A stretch of 64,000 bases of DNA from NCBI RefSeq assembly GCF_016863335.1, contig NZ_BOOR01000025.1:124001-188000 (forward strand), read 5' to 3'. The number at the start of each line of letters is the position of its first letter. Position 1 is the stretch's first letter. The DNA comes from Planotetraspora thailandica (GTDB lineage: Bacteria; Actinomycetota; Actinomycetes; Streptosporangiales; Streptosporangiaceae). Below the pieces are notes generated by a model. The model was not told the DNA's origin and did not search any database. It was given only the letters and a program-made list of their open reading frames with translations. Made by a program: the position numbers and the translations under genes. Shown piece after piece: positions 6,028-14,549 of this stretch.

Positions 6028-8400
6028 TCAGTACGTGCTGGTGACGGACGCGATCTCGTGGAGGGGGAACTCGAGGTAGTCGCCCGCCTCCTCACACCAC
6101 GCGTCCAGCACGCCGCTGCGCAGCTCGCCGTGGCTCACGGTCGCGGTGACGCCGTCGGCGAGGGTGATGAGCGCGCGCACGTCGCGGTCGACCACGAACC
6201 CGAGCAGGGACTGCTGCGCGGTCGGCAGGCGGGTGGCCATGCGGCCGATGACGGCCCACGTCTGCCCGCCCGGCCCGGACGAACGCGCGCTGACGAGCAG
6301 CCGGCGGGCGTGCTCGCGCGGATCGGGAGCGGGTTCGAGGAGCGCCGCCGGGGGGTCGAGCTCGGCCACCCGCCCGCCCGGCAGCAGCGTCAGCCTGCCG
6401 GGCGCCCGGCGGATCGTGATCTGCCCGGTGTCGTCGACCGGCACGGGCGCATACCCCGCCTCGCGCAGGGCCGCCAGCGTCTCGCCGGCCGGCGCCGACC
6501 CGGCGAGCACGGTGGGGGCCAGCAGGCGCAGCCCGAGCCTGCCGAGTTTGCGATGGGCCGCGATCTCCGCCAGCAGCCCCGGGTCGGAGCCCTGGACGAT
6601 GCAGCCGACCGACGACACCGTCACCTCGCCGTGCCGCCGGGCCACGTCGTGGACCAGGTAGGTCAGCGGCTGGGGGAGCGTGCCGACGGCGGCCAGCTCG
6701 GCGAGCAGCCGGTCGGCGTCCTCTCCGGCGTCCAGTGCCCGCCGTACGCTCGCGGGGCTGAAGCGCCACACCGAGGCGGCGCCGCGCGACTCGCGGTCGG
6801 CGGCCCGGTCGAGCAGCGACGACAGCTCGACCGACGGCGGCCCGGTGACTACGGCGGTCAGGTCGGCGCCGAACAGGGCCGTGCGCTGTGCCCCCGCGAG
6901 GGCGGCGGCGGACTGTTTCGCGAGCGCCGGGTCGTGCTCCACCTGGGGCGCGTCGGCGTCGCCCTCGTTGCCGGCGATCGCGGACAGCGCCGCGAGCGCC
7001 CGCCCGAGGCCGGTCAGCGTGTCGTGTGTGCACAACCCGAACAGCTGAGCCTCCTCCAGTACGGCGGGGGCGCATTCGGCGAGCAGTTCGGGGTCGAGCA
7101 GCGGAGCCCGCCAGCGCACCGACTGCACGAGCTCCGGCAGCGAGGCGAAGGCCCTGCCTTCCGGGATCTCGGCGACCGCACCGAGTACGGCCCACCGGAT
7201 CCTGGCGATCGTCTCCCCGGCGGGGTCGTCGCCGAGGACGGTCGGGTAGCGGCCCGCGGGCCGCCGCAGCGACGAGCGCTCCATCCGCCACCACGCCGCG
7301 ACCAGCACCCGCAACCGGGCGGGGGCGTCCTCCAGCCTCCACGCGTCGAACCTGTCGGTCGGCACCAGGCCGCCCTCGTCGTCGTCGAGGGCGATCAGCC
7401 GGGCGACCGTGCAGACCTCGAGCAGCAGCCGCGTCTCGTCCTCGGAGCTGCCGGTCTCGCGGGCCACCCGGCGGATCTCGCGCACGCCCACGCCGCCGTT
7501 CTTCAGCAACGGCAGCGGAGTCTTGCCGGCGTTCTCCAGCAGCGCGGTGGCCCGGTCGACCGCGTGCGGAGCGGCCAGGCACATCGCATGGCCGGCCGCC
7601 TCGGCGTCGGCGTGCACGGTGCCGAGGTGGGGCGGGTCGGGGGTGAACGGACCGTGGTAGTCGGGGCCGCGCAGCGCGAGCGCGACCTCGCGGGGCATCT
7701 CCGCCACATCCCATTGCGTCCGGAAGAGCAGCCCGTGGTCGGCGGCCCACCGCTCCGGCGTGCCCGGCGTGACGAAGCGGTTGCCGTCCACGCTGCGGAC
7801 AGGACCGTCCCACGCGAAGTCGTCGAGCATGCCCAGCGTGCCGTCCGGCGCCTCGCCCACCAGCGCGGCGAGCCGTTCGTGATCGCTCAGCGACGCGACG
7901 ACCTTCACGGCCGCGTTGCGCTTGCCCCCCTGGTACGGCAGGCCGAGGTTGCGGCAGAGCCGGCGCAGCGCCTCGGTGTTGAGCATCCACGAGTCGAGAT
8001 AGGACGACAGCGGCTCACCCAGCCCGCACGGCGCGGCCCACCATCGGGCGACGGCGCCGGGAAGGGTGATTCTGCCGTCGAGGCCGGGCCAGGCGAGCGC
8101 GTGGTCGTAGAGGCGGTCCAGCCACGGGATCACCTCGGAGGCGCTCACGCCGAGGAACCGGGCCAGCTCGTCCTCGGTCGGACGCCCGCCGATGACCAGG
8201 CACGCCTGAAGGATCTCCAGGGGCGGGAGGGGGAGGCCGCGCATGACCTCGGTGAGGGCGAAGCCGTCGGTCAGCCGCTGGGCGAGCGCGTCCAGCCTGC
8301 GGGGCCACGGAGCGGCGAGGGCGTCCGGGCGGTTGGCCAGCACGCGGGCGAGCCGGTCTTCGTCGAGAGCAGTCAGCCAGCCGATTAGGTGATCGTCCAT
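6028..8400 (-). CDS. helicase-associated domain protein (XPB/Ssl2-like partner)
   Basis: A large, Leu/Ala-rich protein of 790 residues that matches the actinobacterial helicase-associated (Helicase_C_3) family. It lacks Walker A and DEAD motifs, so it is not itself a helicase. The N-terminal half contains winged-helix-like segments (LEILQACLVIGGRPTEDELA), and the C-terminal part carries the characteristic domain (TYLVHDVARRHGEVTVSSVG, IVQGSDPGLLAEIAAH). In related genomes such genes lie near an XPB-type helicase and are presumed to act in DNA repair; no helicase gene is in this window. ATG at 8400 is preferred; GTG at 8403 is equally possible. Confidence 0.75.
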   Translation of the reverse strand: MDDHLIGWLTALDEDRLARVLANRPDALAAPWPRRLDALAQRLTDGFALTEVMRGLPLPPLEILQACLVIGGRPTEDELARFLGVSASEVIPWLDRLYDHALAWPGLDGRITLPGAVARWWAAPCGLGEPLSSYLDSWMLNTEALRRLCRNLGLPYQGGKRNAAVKVVASLSDHERLAALVGEAPDGTLGMLDDFAWDGPVRSVDGNRFVTPGTPERWAADHGLLFRTQWDVAEMPREVALALRGPDYHGPFTPDPPHLGTVHADAEAAGHAMCLAAPHAVDRATALLENAGKTPLPLLKNGGVGVREIRRVARETGSSEDETRLLLEVCTVARLIALDDDEGGLVPTDRFDAWRLEDAPARLRVLVAAWWRMERSSLRRPAGRYPTVLGDDPAGETIARIRWAVLGAVAEIPEGRAFASLPELVQSVRWRAPLLDPELLAECAPAVLEEAQLFGLCTHDTLTGLGRALAALSAIAGNEGDADAPQVEHDPALAKQSAAALAGAQRTALFGADLTAVVTGPPSVELSSLLDRAADRESRGAASVWRFSPASVRRALDAGEDADRLLAELAAVGTLPQPLTYLVHDVARRHGEVTVSSVGCIVQGSDPGLLAEIAAHRKLGRLGLRLLAPTVLAGSAPAGETLAALREAGYAPVPVDDTGQITIRRAPGRLTLLPGGRVAELDPPAALLEPAPDPREHARRLLVSARSSGPGGQTWAVIGRMATRLPTAQQSLLGFVVDRDVRALITLADGVTATVSHGELRSGVLDAWCEEAGDYLEFPLHEIASVTSTY

Positions 8401-8431
8401 CACAGATCTCTCGGATGTCTCAGGAAGCGAC

Positions 8432-8447
8432 CGTGATATTGATCACG
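8432..8447. promoter_or_regulatory. inverted repeat CGTGAT-ATTG-ATCACG
   Basis: A perfect 6-bp inverted repeat 30-50 bp upstream of the helicase-associated start codon. The position fits an operator over the promoter. The binding protein is unknown. Confidence 0.35.
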
Positions 8448-8605
8448 CCCGTGACGGGGGATCGCATGTCACAAGCTACGAGATCACGATATTTCGCTAT
8501 TGATCGCTATGAAACGGACAGGCCGTTCACTGATTACGGTTCGATCTCAGCACATCCGGCGCCGACGTGCCGAGCATTCATGTCAGACGGGCCGCCTGCC
8601 AGGGG

Positions 8606-8639
8606 GCGCTCCCGTGCATTCCGGGCTGCACGGGAGCGC
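8606..8639 (-). terminator. 13-bp perfect hairpin
   Basis: GCGCTCCCGTGCA and TGCACGGGAGCGC flank an 8-base loop. It is positioned to end leftward transcription of the ATPase gene before the helicase-associated promoter. There is no T-tract, as is common for actinomycete terminators. Confidence 0.65.
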
Positions 8640-8744
8640 TCCGAGGCCGGCGGACCGATGTCTTGCGCTAGCAAGATCTGGCTGTCAGGACAGGTGCTGA
8701 ATTTCGCCGTCGCGCGTCGCGTGGGACGAGAAGGCCGGAAGGGG

Positions 8745-9284
8745 TCAGCCGGACAGGACGGCCCAGACCGCCTTGCCCTGCGGGACGAGTGGACACCAGC
8801 CCCATCGTGCGCTCAGCGACTCGACGATGTGCAGCCCGAGACCGCCCACCTCGAACGGCGCCGGGTCCCGCATCACCGGCGCCGCGACCCCCGGGTCGGT
8901 GATCGCGCAGGTCACCAGCATGCCCCTGCGGATCAGAGACAACCGGATGACCTCCCTGTCGCGGGCGGGGCTGAGGACCAGGCCGTGCCGCAGGGCGTTG
9001 GTGACCAGTTCGGAGACGACGAGCTCCATGCTGTCGTCCAGCCGGCTCATGTTCCAACCGGAGAGCGTCCCGGAGGCGAAGCTCCGCGCCGAGTGCACGG
9101 ATTCGGCCCTGGGAGGGAGAACGAAGGTGGCGCTTGCTGTGGTCGCACCGGGATCGAGGAGATCGCGTGCGGGCTCGGGCCACCAGCCGATCGGCGGCCA
9201 CCAGTCGAGCGCCGACCACTGGTTTCGGCCACGAGTCGCGTTCGTGGACTGCACGAGATCATGATGGTGGACACTCCTGTGCAT
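8745..9284 (-). CDS. ATP-binding protein, anti-sigma-factor kinase-like (AbaA/RsbW type)
   Basis: A GHKL-type ATPase of the short anti-sigma-factor kinase kind: N-box ELVVSELVTNALRHG, then DPGVAAP and the G2 region GGLGLHIVESLSARWG. There is no receiver or DHp domain. The N-terminus is Trp-rich (WSALDWWPPIGWWPEP) and poorly conserved. Start choice is uncertain: the ATG at 9284 gives 179 residues but has no clear ribosome binding site. It is divergent from an XRE/DUF5753 regulator followed by a DUF397 gene. This three-gene set recurs in Streptomyces-type genomes as the WhiJ/BldB-like/AbaA-like clusters tied to development. A partner sigma or anti-anti-sigma factor is not visible. Confidence 0.75.
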   Translation of the reverse strand: MHRSVHHHDLVQSTNATRGRNQWSALDWWPPIGWWPEPARDLLDPGATTASATFVLPPRAESVHSARSFASGTLSGWNMSRLDDSMELVVSELVTNALRHGLVLSPARDREVIRLSLIRRGMLVTCAITDPGVAAPVMRDPAPFEVGGLGLHIVESLSARWGWCPLVPQGKAVWAVLSG

Positions 9285-9408
9285 GTGCAAGAGCGAATGC
9301 ACGTGCACGCGCCTGTTGCAACCGCTACGGTTACCGGAAACAATCCTGGGACGAAGGGGGCGATCTTTGACAGACTGTGAACCAGTCCACAAAGCGGAGG
9401 AATAGCAC

Positions 9409-10275
9409 GTGTCGATAGATCCGCCGGGATCCGGTTCCACCGTTCGGCGAATCATGCTCGGTGCCAGCCTTCGCCGGTTGCGCGAGGCGCAGGGACTCAC
9501 CCGCGACGTCGCGGGGTTCCACATCCGGGCTTCAGAGTCCAAGATCAGCCGGATGGAGCTCGGCCGGGTCGGGTTCAAGACGCGCGACGTCGAAGACCTG
9601 CTCACGCTGTACGGCGTCGTCGACGACGCGGAACGGCGAGGCCTGCTCGAAATGGTGCGCGAGGCCAACACTCCAGGGTGGTGGCACAAGTACGGCGAGG
9701 TCCTGCCGAACTGGTTCATCACCTACGTCGGGCTGGAGGAGGCCGCCAGCGTGATCCGCACCTACGAGGTGCAGTTCGTGCCCGGCCTGCTGCAGACGGC
9801 GGCGTACGCGCGTTCGGTGATCCAGTTGGGATACCCCGACGCTCCGGACGGAGAGATCGAACAGCGCGTGCATCTGCGCATGCAGCGACAGGAGCGGCTG
9901 ACGCGCCCCGACGGCCCCCGGCTCTGGGCGGTCGTGGACGAGGCGGCGCTGAAGCGGCCCATCGGCGGAGGGGGGATCATGCGGGAGCAGCTCCAGCATC
10001 TGCTGGAGGTCGCCACGCTGCCCAACATCACCCTGCAGGTGATGCCCTTCCGTTTCGGGATGCACGCGGCCGAAGGCGGGGCGTTCACCATCCTCCGCTT
10101 CCCGGAGTCCGACCTGTCCGACGTCGTCTACGTCGAGCAGTTGTGGGGCGCCCTCTATCTGGACAAGCGCGAGGACATCGACCCGTATCTCACGGCTATG
10201 GAGCAGTTGTGCGTGGAGAGCACCACGCCCGGGGGTACCGCCGAGATTCTCGGCGAATTTCTCAGAGAGACATGA
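9409..10275 (+). CDS. XRE-family regulator with DUF5753 (WhiJ-like)
   Basis: A 288-residue protein. Residues about 15-70 form a helix-turn-helix (LGASLRRLREAQGLTRDVAG, ASESKISRMELGR). The remainder is the DUF5753 domain (WWHKYGEVLPNWFITYVGLEEAA, FVPGLLQTAAYARSVI, LQVMPFRFGMHAAEGGAFTI). GTG at 9409 is preceded by GGAGG at eight bases. It abuts the DUF397 gene with no gap (TGA then ATG) and is divergent from an anti-sigma-kinase-like gene. In Streptomyces, WhiJ-type regulators of this architecture work with a DUF397 partner to repress development until relieved; that role here is inference. Confidence 0.9.
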   Translation: MSIDPPGSGSTVRRIMLGASLRRLREAQGLTRDVAGFHIRASESKISRMELGRVGFKTRDVEDLLTLYGVVDDAERRGLLEMVREANTPGWWHKYGEVLPNWFITYVGLEEAASVIRTYEVQFVPGLLQTAAYARSVIQLGYPDAPDGEIEQRVHLRMQRQERLTRPDGPRLWAVVDEAALKRPIGGGGIMREQLQHLLEVATLPNITLQVMPFRFGMHAAEGGAFTILRFPESDLSDVVYVEQLWGALYLDKREDIDPYLTAMEQLCVESTTPGGTAEILGEFLRET

Positions 10276-10509
10276 ATGCAGACATATAACGGGATGCCAG
10301 CGAGCGACCTGACCGGGGTCACCTGGCGGAAGAGCGCCCACAGCAACTCGACCGGCAACTGCGTGGAGCTGGCCGAGCTTCCCGACGGCAGCGTCGCCGT
10401 ACGGAACTCCCGCTTCCCCGAAGGGCCGGCTCTCATCTACACGCGCGACGAGATCCGCGCCCTCGTGCTCGGCGTCAAGGACGGCGAGTTCGACGGCCTG
10501 CTGGTTTAA
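10276..10509 (+). CDS. DUF397 domain protein
   Basis: A 77-residue protein dominated by a DUF397 domain: WRKSAHSNSTGNCVELAEL, GSVAVRNSRFPEGPALIYT, and a hydrophobic C-terminus. It starts immediately after the stop of the XRE/DUF5753 gene, so the two are translated from one message. In the known pairs the small DUF397 protein binds or modulates the DUF5753 regulator. No enzymatic motif is present. Confidence 0.9.
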   Translation: MQTYNGMPASDLTGVTWRKSAHSNSTGNCVELAELPDGSVAVRNSRFPEGPALIYTRDEIRALVLGVKDGEFDGLLV

Positions 10510-10618
10510 CCCCGTGTTTACATCGCGCGCACGCGCGTAACAGTCGAGGCCGGGCGCCGTAACAAGGATCCGGCAGATTGGAACCCTGAGAACGTTGAAG
10601 ATTCAAGGGGGACCCGTC

Positions 10619-10891
10619 ATGTTGGACCAGATGACCCTTTACCCGGTGGCCGACGACGTGTTGTTCGCCCCCGGCGGCCGTGTCGTGATTCGCACGTACG
10701 GCGTCGCCTCCACCGCCCCTGAGGACGGGCAGGCGCGGACCGTGGCGTACCGGACATGGGTCACCGGGGTCCGCGACCAGCCCAGGTGCTGGCGGTGGGG
10801 TCATTTCGAGGACGCCAGGCGCGGTCACAACAAGGTGCTGGAATGGCTGACCGGCCGAGGCCCGCAGCCCCAGCCGATCGCCGCAGTCTGA
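10619..10891 (+). CDS. small hypothetical protein
   Basis: A 90-residue protein that I do not recognise. It starts at the ATG at 10619, preceded by AAGGGGGA at six bases; a longer in-frame start at 10595 has no such signal. Visible features are a hydrophobic strand near the N-terminus (VLFAPGGRVVIRTYGV) and a basic, Trp-rich second half (RCWRWGHFEDARRGHNKVLEWL), suggesting a small alpha/beta fold that might bind nucleic acid. It lies 109 bp downstream of the DUF397 gene and could be the fourth member of that regulatory cluster. Confidence 0.65.
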   Translation: MLDQMTLYPVADDVLFAPGGRVVIRTYGVASTAPEDGQARTVAYRTWVTGVRDQPRCWRWGHFEDARRGHNKVLEWLTGRGPQPQPIAAV

Positions 10892-10902
10892 CGCTCGGGT
10901 CT

Positions 10903-10929
10903 CCCGGCCTCAGGTCGTCTCAGGCCGGG
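10903..10929. terminator. bidirectional hairpin between convergent genes
   Basis: CCCGGCCT and AGGCCGGG flank an 11-base loop at the junction of the rightward hypothetical gene and the leftward phosphatase gene, overlapping the phosphatase 3' end. It is probably a shared terminator. Confidence 0.55.
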
Positions 10930-11510
10930 CCCTCCACCGGGGCGTTCCATCGGAGCAGGACGGGCTCTTCGTGTTCGTATCCCAGGATCGAATACGTCCC
11001 CGTGTCGAGCCGCAGATGCCGCCCCTCTACCGCGGGGAGCTGCAGCCAGCGGGCGGACAACACCCGCAGGAAGTGGCCGTGCGCCACGAGCAGCACGTCG
11101 CCCGGGGCCTCCTTGATCCGCTCGATGACGCGGTCGGCCCGCTCACCGACCTGCTCCACCGTCTCACCCGGATGATCGGCGTCGCCCGGGACGATCCCGT
11201 CCCGCCACAGGTACCAGCCGGGACGGCTCTCGCGGATCTTCGGGGTCGTGATCCCCTCGTAGCCGCCGTAGTCCCATTCCCACAGGTCGGGGTCCACCTC
11301 GTAGGAGGTGACTCCGGCGAGCTCCGCCGTACGCCGGGCGCGCTGGGCCGGGCTCACCAGGGCGAGCGCGAACTCGCGACCTTTGATCACCCGCGCCAGT
11401 GCGCGCGCCTGGTCCTCGCCTCGCTCGGTCAACGGCAGGTCGGTGCGGCCCGTGTGCCGCCCCGCCCTGCTCCATTCGGTCTCGCCGTGTCTCAATAGAA
11501 AGATTTCCAT
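10920..11510 (-). CDS. histidine phosphatase family protein
   Basis: A 196-residue phosphoglycerate-mutase-like phosphatase. The signature LLRHGETEWS holds the phospho-accepting His and the catalytic Arg. Further active-site elements are SPAQRARRTAE, the Glu in DLWEWDYGGYEG and the second His in LLVAHGHFLRVL. Proteins of this subgroup hydrolyse small phosphoesters; the substrate is unknown. ATG at 11510 places the RHG motif near residue 7, as is normal for the family. A longer ORF to 11573 would add an unconvincing 21 residues. It converges on the small hypothetical gene. Confidence 0.85.
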   Translation of the reverse strand: MEIFLLRHGETEWSRAGRHTGRTDLPLTERGEDQARALARVIKGREFALALVSPAQRARRTAELAGVTSYEVDPDLWEWDYGGYEGITTPKIRESRPGWYLWRDGIVPGDADHPGETVEQVGERADRVIERIKEAPGDVLLVAHGHFLRVLSARWLQLPAVEGRHLRLDTGTYSILGYEHEEPVLLRWNAPVEGPA

Positions 11511-11675
11511 AGCAGGACAATCATGCCCGTACGGATTTTGCTCGCCGCGGGCGGCAGGAGTGGCGGCCGTCACGTCCTCAGAGGGCTGCTGCTCAGAGGC
11601 GTCGAGAACGGCGGACGGGGTGGCCCGTTGACTTGATGCGCGGTGGCCTGCAGTAAGGTCGCCGCGGAGGTCGCT

Positions 11676-12545
11676 ATGGAACCGGTTTCAGTGGGTTTGG
11701 TCGGCGCGGGACCGTGGGCGGAGATGGTGCACGCGCCCGCACTGGCGGGTGGGCCGCACACCCGGCTCGCCGGCATCTGGGCGCGCAGGCCCCAGGCGGC
11801 CGACGAGCTCGCGGCCGCGCACCGGGTGCCGTCGTACGAACGGCTGGAAGAGCTGTTCGACGCCTGCGAGGCCGTCGCGTTCTGCGTCCCGCCGGCGGTG
11901 CAGGCCGTGCTCGCGGAGAAGGCCGCGCGAGCGGGCAAGGCACTGCTGCTGGAAAAGCCCTTGGCGGCCGACCTGGATGCGGCCAGGCGCCTGGCCGAGG
12001 TGATCGGCGAGACCGGGGTGGCGTCCCAGATGGTCTTCACCTTCCGCTATTCGCCGGCGACCACGGCGTTCCTCGACGAGGCACGGGCGCTGAAGCCCTT
12101 CGGCGGACGGGCGGCCGACATCTCGGGTGCTCTGCAGGGCGGGCCGTTCGCGACGCCGTGGCGGCTTGAGCGCGGCGCGGTGCTCGACATCGGCCCCCAC
12201 ATGATCGACCTGCTGGACGCCGCGCTCGGCCCGGTCGTGTCCGTACGGGCGCACGGCGACCCGCTCCGATGGGTCGGCATGCTGCTCGAGCACGTGGACG
12301 GTGTGGTCAGCGAGGTCTCGCTGTCCATGGCGGGCCGGGGTGAGCTGCCGCCGTCCCGCGTCGAGGTCTACGGCACGCAAGGGAGCGCGTCCCTGCTCGG
12401 GAACACCCTCGGAGACGGCGTGTTCGCCGCCGTGGCCCGCGAGTTCGCCGGCACGGTCAGGCGGGGCGGAGGGCACCCCCTTGATGCCCGCCACGGCCTG
12501 CGCATCCAGGAGATCATCACGGAGGCCGAGAGCCAGCTCGGCTGA
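11676..12545 (+). CDS. Gfo/Idh/MocA family oxidoreductase
   Basis: A 289-residue NAD(P)-dependent dehydrogenase. The Rossmann motif GLVGAGPWAEMVH is at the N-terminus, followed by the family signature EKPLAADLDAARRL with its conserved Lys-Pro near residue 100, and a C-terminal substrate domain (RGAVLDIGPHMIDLL) with the usual Asp-x-x-x-His arrangement. It is shorter than the typical 330-350 residues. The substrate is probably a polyol or sugar derivative, but nothing nearby identifies it. The ATG at 11676 is chosen because GGAGG sits five bases upstream; an upstream extension to 11643 lacks one. Confidence 0.85.
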   Translation: MEPVSVGLVGAGPWAEMVHAPALAGGPHTRLAGIWARRPQAADELAAAHRVPSYERLEELFDACEAVAFCVPPAVQAVLAEKAARAGKALLLEKPLAADLDAARRLAEVIGETGVASQMVFTFRYSPATTAFLDEARALKPFGGRAADISGALQGGPFATPWRLERGAVLDIGPHMIDLLDAALGPVVSVRAHGDPLRWVGMLLEHVDGVVSEVSLSMAGRGELPPSRVEVYGTQGSASLLGNTLGDGVFAAVAREFAGTVRRGGGHPLDARHGLRIQEIITEAESQLG

Positions 12546-12639
12546 GCCGTCCTCCGGCGTTTGCAATCGGTTTGCGGTTGGATTGAGGCGGCCCGCAGGG
12601 CCATGGGCATGGTGCTTGGAACGCACTAATGTGCCGGTC

Positions 12640-13842
12640 ATGCGCCCCCTCATCCGGCATTTCGCCTCGATTCCCCGGGCCGACCTCCTGATCGGCGCCG
12701 CGATCATCGTGATCGGCACGGTGGAGGCGCTGACCGTCGCCCCCGCCTACGGCGCCGCCGACGACCCGGAGATCTGGTGGATCGGGCAGGCGCTCGTCAC
12801 CGGCGTGCTGCTCTGGTATCGCAGGAAGCACCCCGTCGCCGTCTTCATCCTCATGATCCTCGCGCAGTACGCCTGGCACCGGCAGGGCAACGAGGGCTGC
12901 CAGGTCTGGCAGTTCGCCGCGTTGTGCATCGTCTTCCACACCGTCGGCTCGCACCTGCCGGCCAAGCCGGGGGCGGCGTGGGCGCTCACCGGCATCCTGA
13001 TCTTCGACTCCGGGGCAGTAGACCATCGTGTCCTGCCGCTGGACGAGGTCATCTTCCTCACGGTGAGCTTCGGTCTGGCCTACGTGACCGGGATCTCCCT
13101 GCGCGGCTACCTCGTCCGGGTGCACCGGATGGCCGAGCGGGCCGCGCTCCTGGAGGTCGAGCGCGAGCGCAGGGCCGCCGAGGCCGTCGCGGCCGAGCGC
13201 GCCCGCATCGCCAGGGAGCTGCACGACGTGGTCGCCCACAGCGTCAGCGTGATGGTCATGCAGGCGGGCGTCCTGCGGCGCTCCCTCAGCCGCCGAAATG
13301 ATCAGAGCGAAGGTCACAGCGGGGGCCACGTGGCGGAGGTGCTGGCGGGCATCGAGCAGGCCGGCCGCGACGCCGTCGACGAGCTGCGGGTCATGCTGGG
13401 CGCCCTCAGGATGCCCCAGGACGAGGCGCTGCCCCAGCCGGGGCTCGACATGGTGGGCAACCTCATCTCCACCGTCGGCGCGTCGGGCCCGCGGCTGAGC
13501 CTGGCCGTCGAAGGCGAGCCCGTACGGCTGGCGCCGGGGCTGGACCTGTCCGCCTACCGGATCGTGCAGGAGGCGCTCACCAACGCGGTCAAGCACGCGG
13601 GCCCGGCCGAGGTGCGCATCCGCATCGCCTACCAGGGGGACGCGCTGGAGCTGGAGGTCGCCGACGACGGCCGGGGCGCGGCCTGTGAGCTGTCCACGGG
13701 CAACGGGCTGATCGGCATGCGGGAGCGGGCGGAGCTGTTCGGCGGCAGCCTCGACGCCGGTCCGCTGCCGGGGGGCGGATTCCGGGTGCAGGCGCGGCTG
13801 CCGCTCGCCCGCGGGGTCTCCATGAGCGAGGTGGCGGGATGA
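12640..13842 (+). CDS. sensor histidine kinase, NarL/DesK type
   Basis: A 400-residue membrane kinase. About six membrane segments occupy residues 15-155. A basic coiled linker (residues 160-188) leads to the dimerisation/phosphoacceptor motif ERARIARELHDVVAHSVSVM with His195, and a HATPase domain follows (IVQEALTNAVKHA, VADDGRG, GLIGMRERAELFGG). The extracellular part is minimal, so it probably senses a signal within the membrane. Its stop overlaps the start of the response regulator by ATGA, so the two form a co-translated pair. GTG at 12631 is an alternative start. Confidence 0.9.
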   Translation: MRPLIRHFASIPRADLLIGAAIIVIGTVEALTVAPAYGAADDPEIWWIGQALVTGVLLWYRRKHPVAVFILMILAQYAWHRQGNEGCQVWQFAALCIVFHTVGSHLPAKPGAAWALTGILIFDSGAVDHRVLPLDEVIFLTVSFGLAYVTGISLRGYLVRVHRMAERAALLEVERERRAAEAVAAERARIARELHDVVAHSVSVMVMQAGVLRRSLSRRNDQSEGHSGGHVAEVLAGIEQAGRDAVDELRVMLGALRMPQDEALPQPGLDMVGNLISTVGASGPRLSLAVEGEPVRLAPGLDLSAYRIVQEALTNAVKHAGPAEVRIRIAYQGDALELEVADDGRGAACELSTGNGLIGMRERAELFGGSLDAGPLPGGGFRVQARLPLARGVSMSEVAG

Positions 13843-14549
13843 CCGTCCATGCTGGGACGGCCGCGCCGTACGAGGACGGTGAGCGGGCGGTGATCCGGGT
13901 CGTCCTCGCCGACGACCAGGTGATGGTGAGGGCGGGGCTGCGCATGGTCGTCGAGAGAGAGCCGGGCCTGGAGGTCGTCGGGGAGGCGGCCGACGGCGCG
14001 GAGGCGGTGGAGCTCGCCCGCCGGCTCAGGCCCGACGTCGTGCTGATGGACATCTCCATGCCCCGCCTGGACGGCCTGGCCGCGGCCAGGAGGCTGCTCG
14101 GCGCCCCGCACCCGCCGAAGATCATCATGCTGACGACGTTCGACACCGACGAGAACCTCTACGCGGCGCTGAAGGCCGGCACCAGCGGGTTCCTGCTGAA
14201 GGTGTCGCCCCCCGAGCAGCTCATCAAGGCGATCAAGGCGGTCGCGTCGGGCGACGGCCTGCTCGACCCCGCGGTCACCACCCGGGTGATCGCGGCGTTC
14301 GCCCGGCGGCACGAGCCGGTCACGCCTCCCCGGCTGGCGGAGCTGACCCCGCGGGAGACCGAGGTGCTGCGGATGCTCGCCCGCGGTCTCACCAACGCCG
14401 AGATCGCCGGGAGACTCTTCGTCGGCGAGGCCACGGTCAAGACCCACGTCGCCCGCGTGCTCATGAAGCTGGGGCTGCGTGATCGCACTCAGGCCGTCGT
14501 CTTCGCGTACGAGTCCGGCGTGGTCACCCCCGGGTCACCGGCCCGGTAG
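13839..14549 (+). CDS. response regulator, NarL/LuxR type
   Basis: A 236-residue regulator: receiver domain (residues about 18-138) with acidic pair DD25-26, phosphoacceptor Asp71 in VVLMDISMP and the conserved Lys121 in GFLLK, then a canonical LuxR helix-turn-helix (LTPRETEVLRMLARGLTNAEIAGRLF, ATVKTHVARVLMKLGL). It is co-translated with the upstream kinase through an ATGA overlap. Its 3' end overlaps the convergent membrane-protein gene by 61 bp. Targets are unknown. Confidence 0.93.
   Translation: MTVHAGTAAPYEDGERAVIRVVLADDQVMVRAGLRMVVEREPGLEVVGEAADGAEAVELARRLRPDVVLMDISMPRLDGLAAARRLLGAPHPPKIIMLTTFDTDENLYAALKAGTSGFLLKVSPPEQLIKAIKAVASGDGLLDPAVTTRVIAAFARRHEPVTPPRLAELTPRETEVLRMLARGLTNAEIAGRLFVGEATVKTHVARVLMKLGLRDRTQAVVFAYESGVVTPGSPAR

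Larger units (their letters stand above)
8401..8744. other. 344-bp intergenic region between two leftward genes
   Basis: No supported gene. On the left it holds the promoter region of the helicase-associated gene, including an AT-richer stretch around 8435-8520. On the right it is the 3' flank of the anti-sigma-type ATPase gene. It contains three inverted repeats: 8432-8447, 8606-8639 and TCTTGC-GCTA-GCAAGA at 8661-8676. Confidence 0.5.

Noticed and set aside
5929-8388. 819-codon open frame on the plus strand
   Set aside because: Antisense shadow of the helicase-associated gene, with Arg/Gly/Pro-rich low-complexity translation.
8536-8560. GGTTCGATCTC resembling a tRNA T-loop
   Set aside because: No matching acceptor, D or anticodon stems around it.
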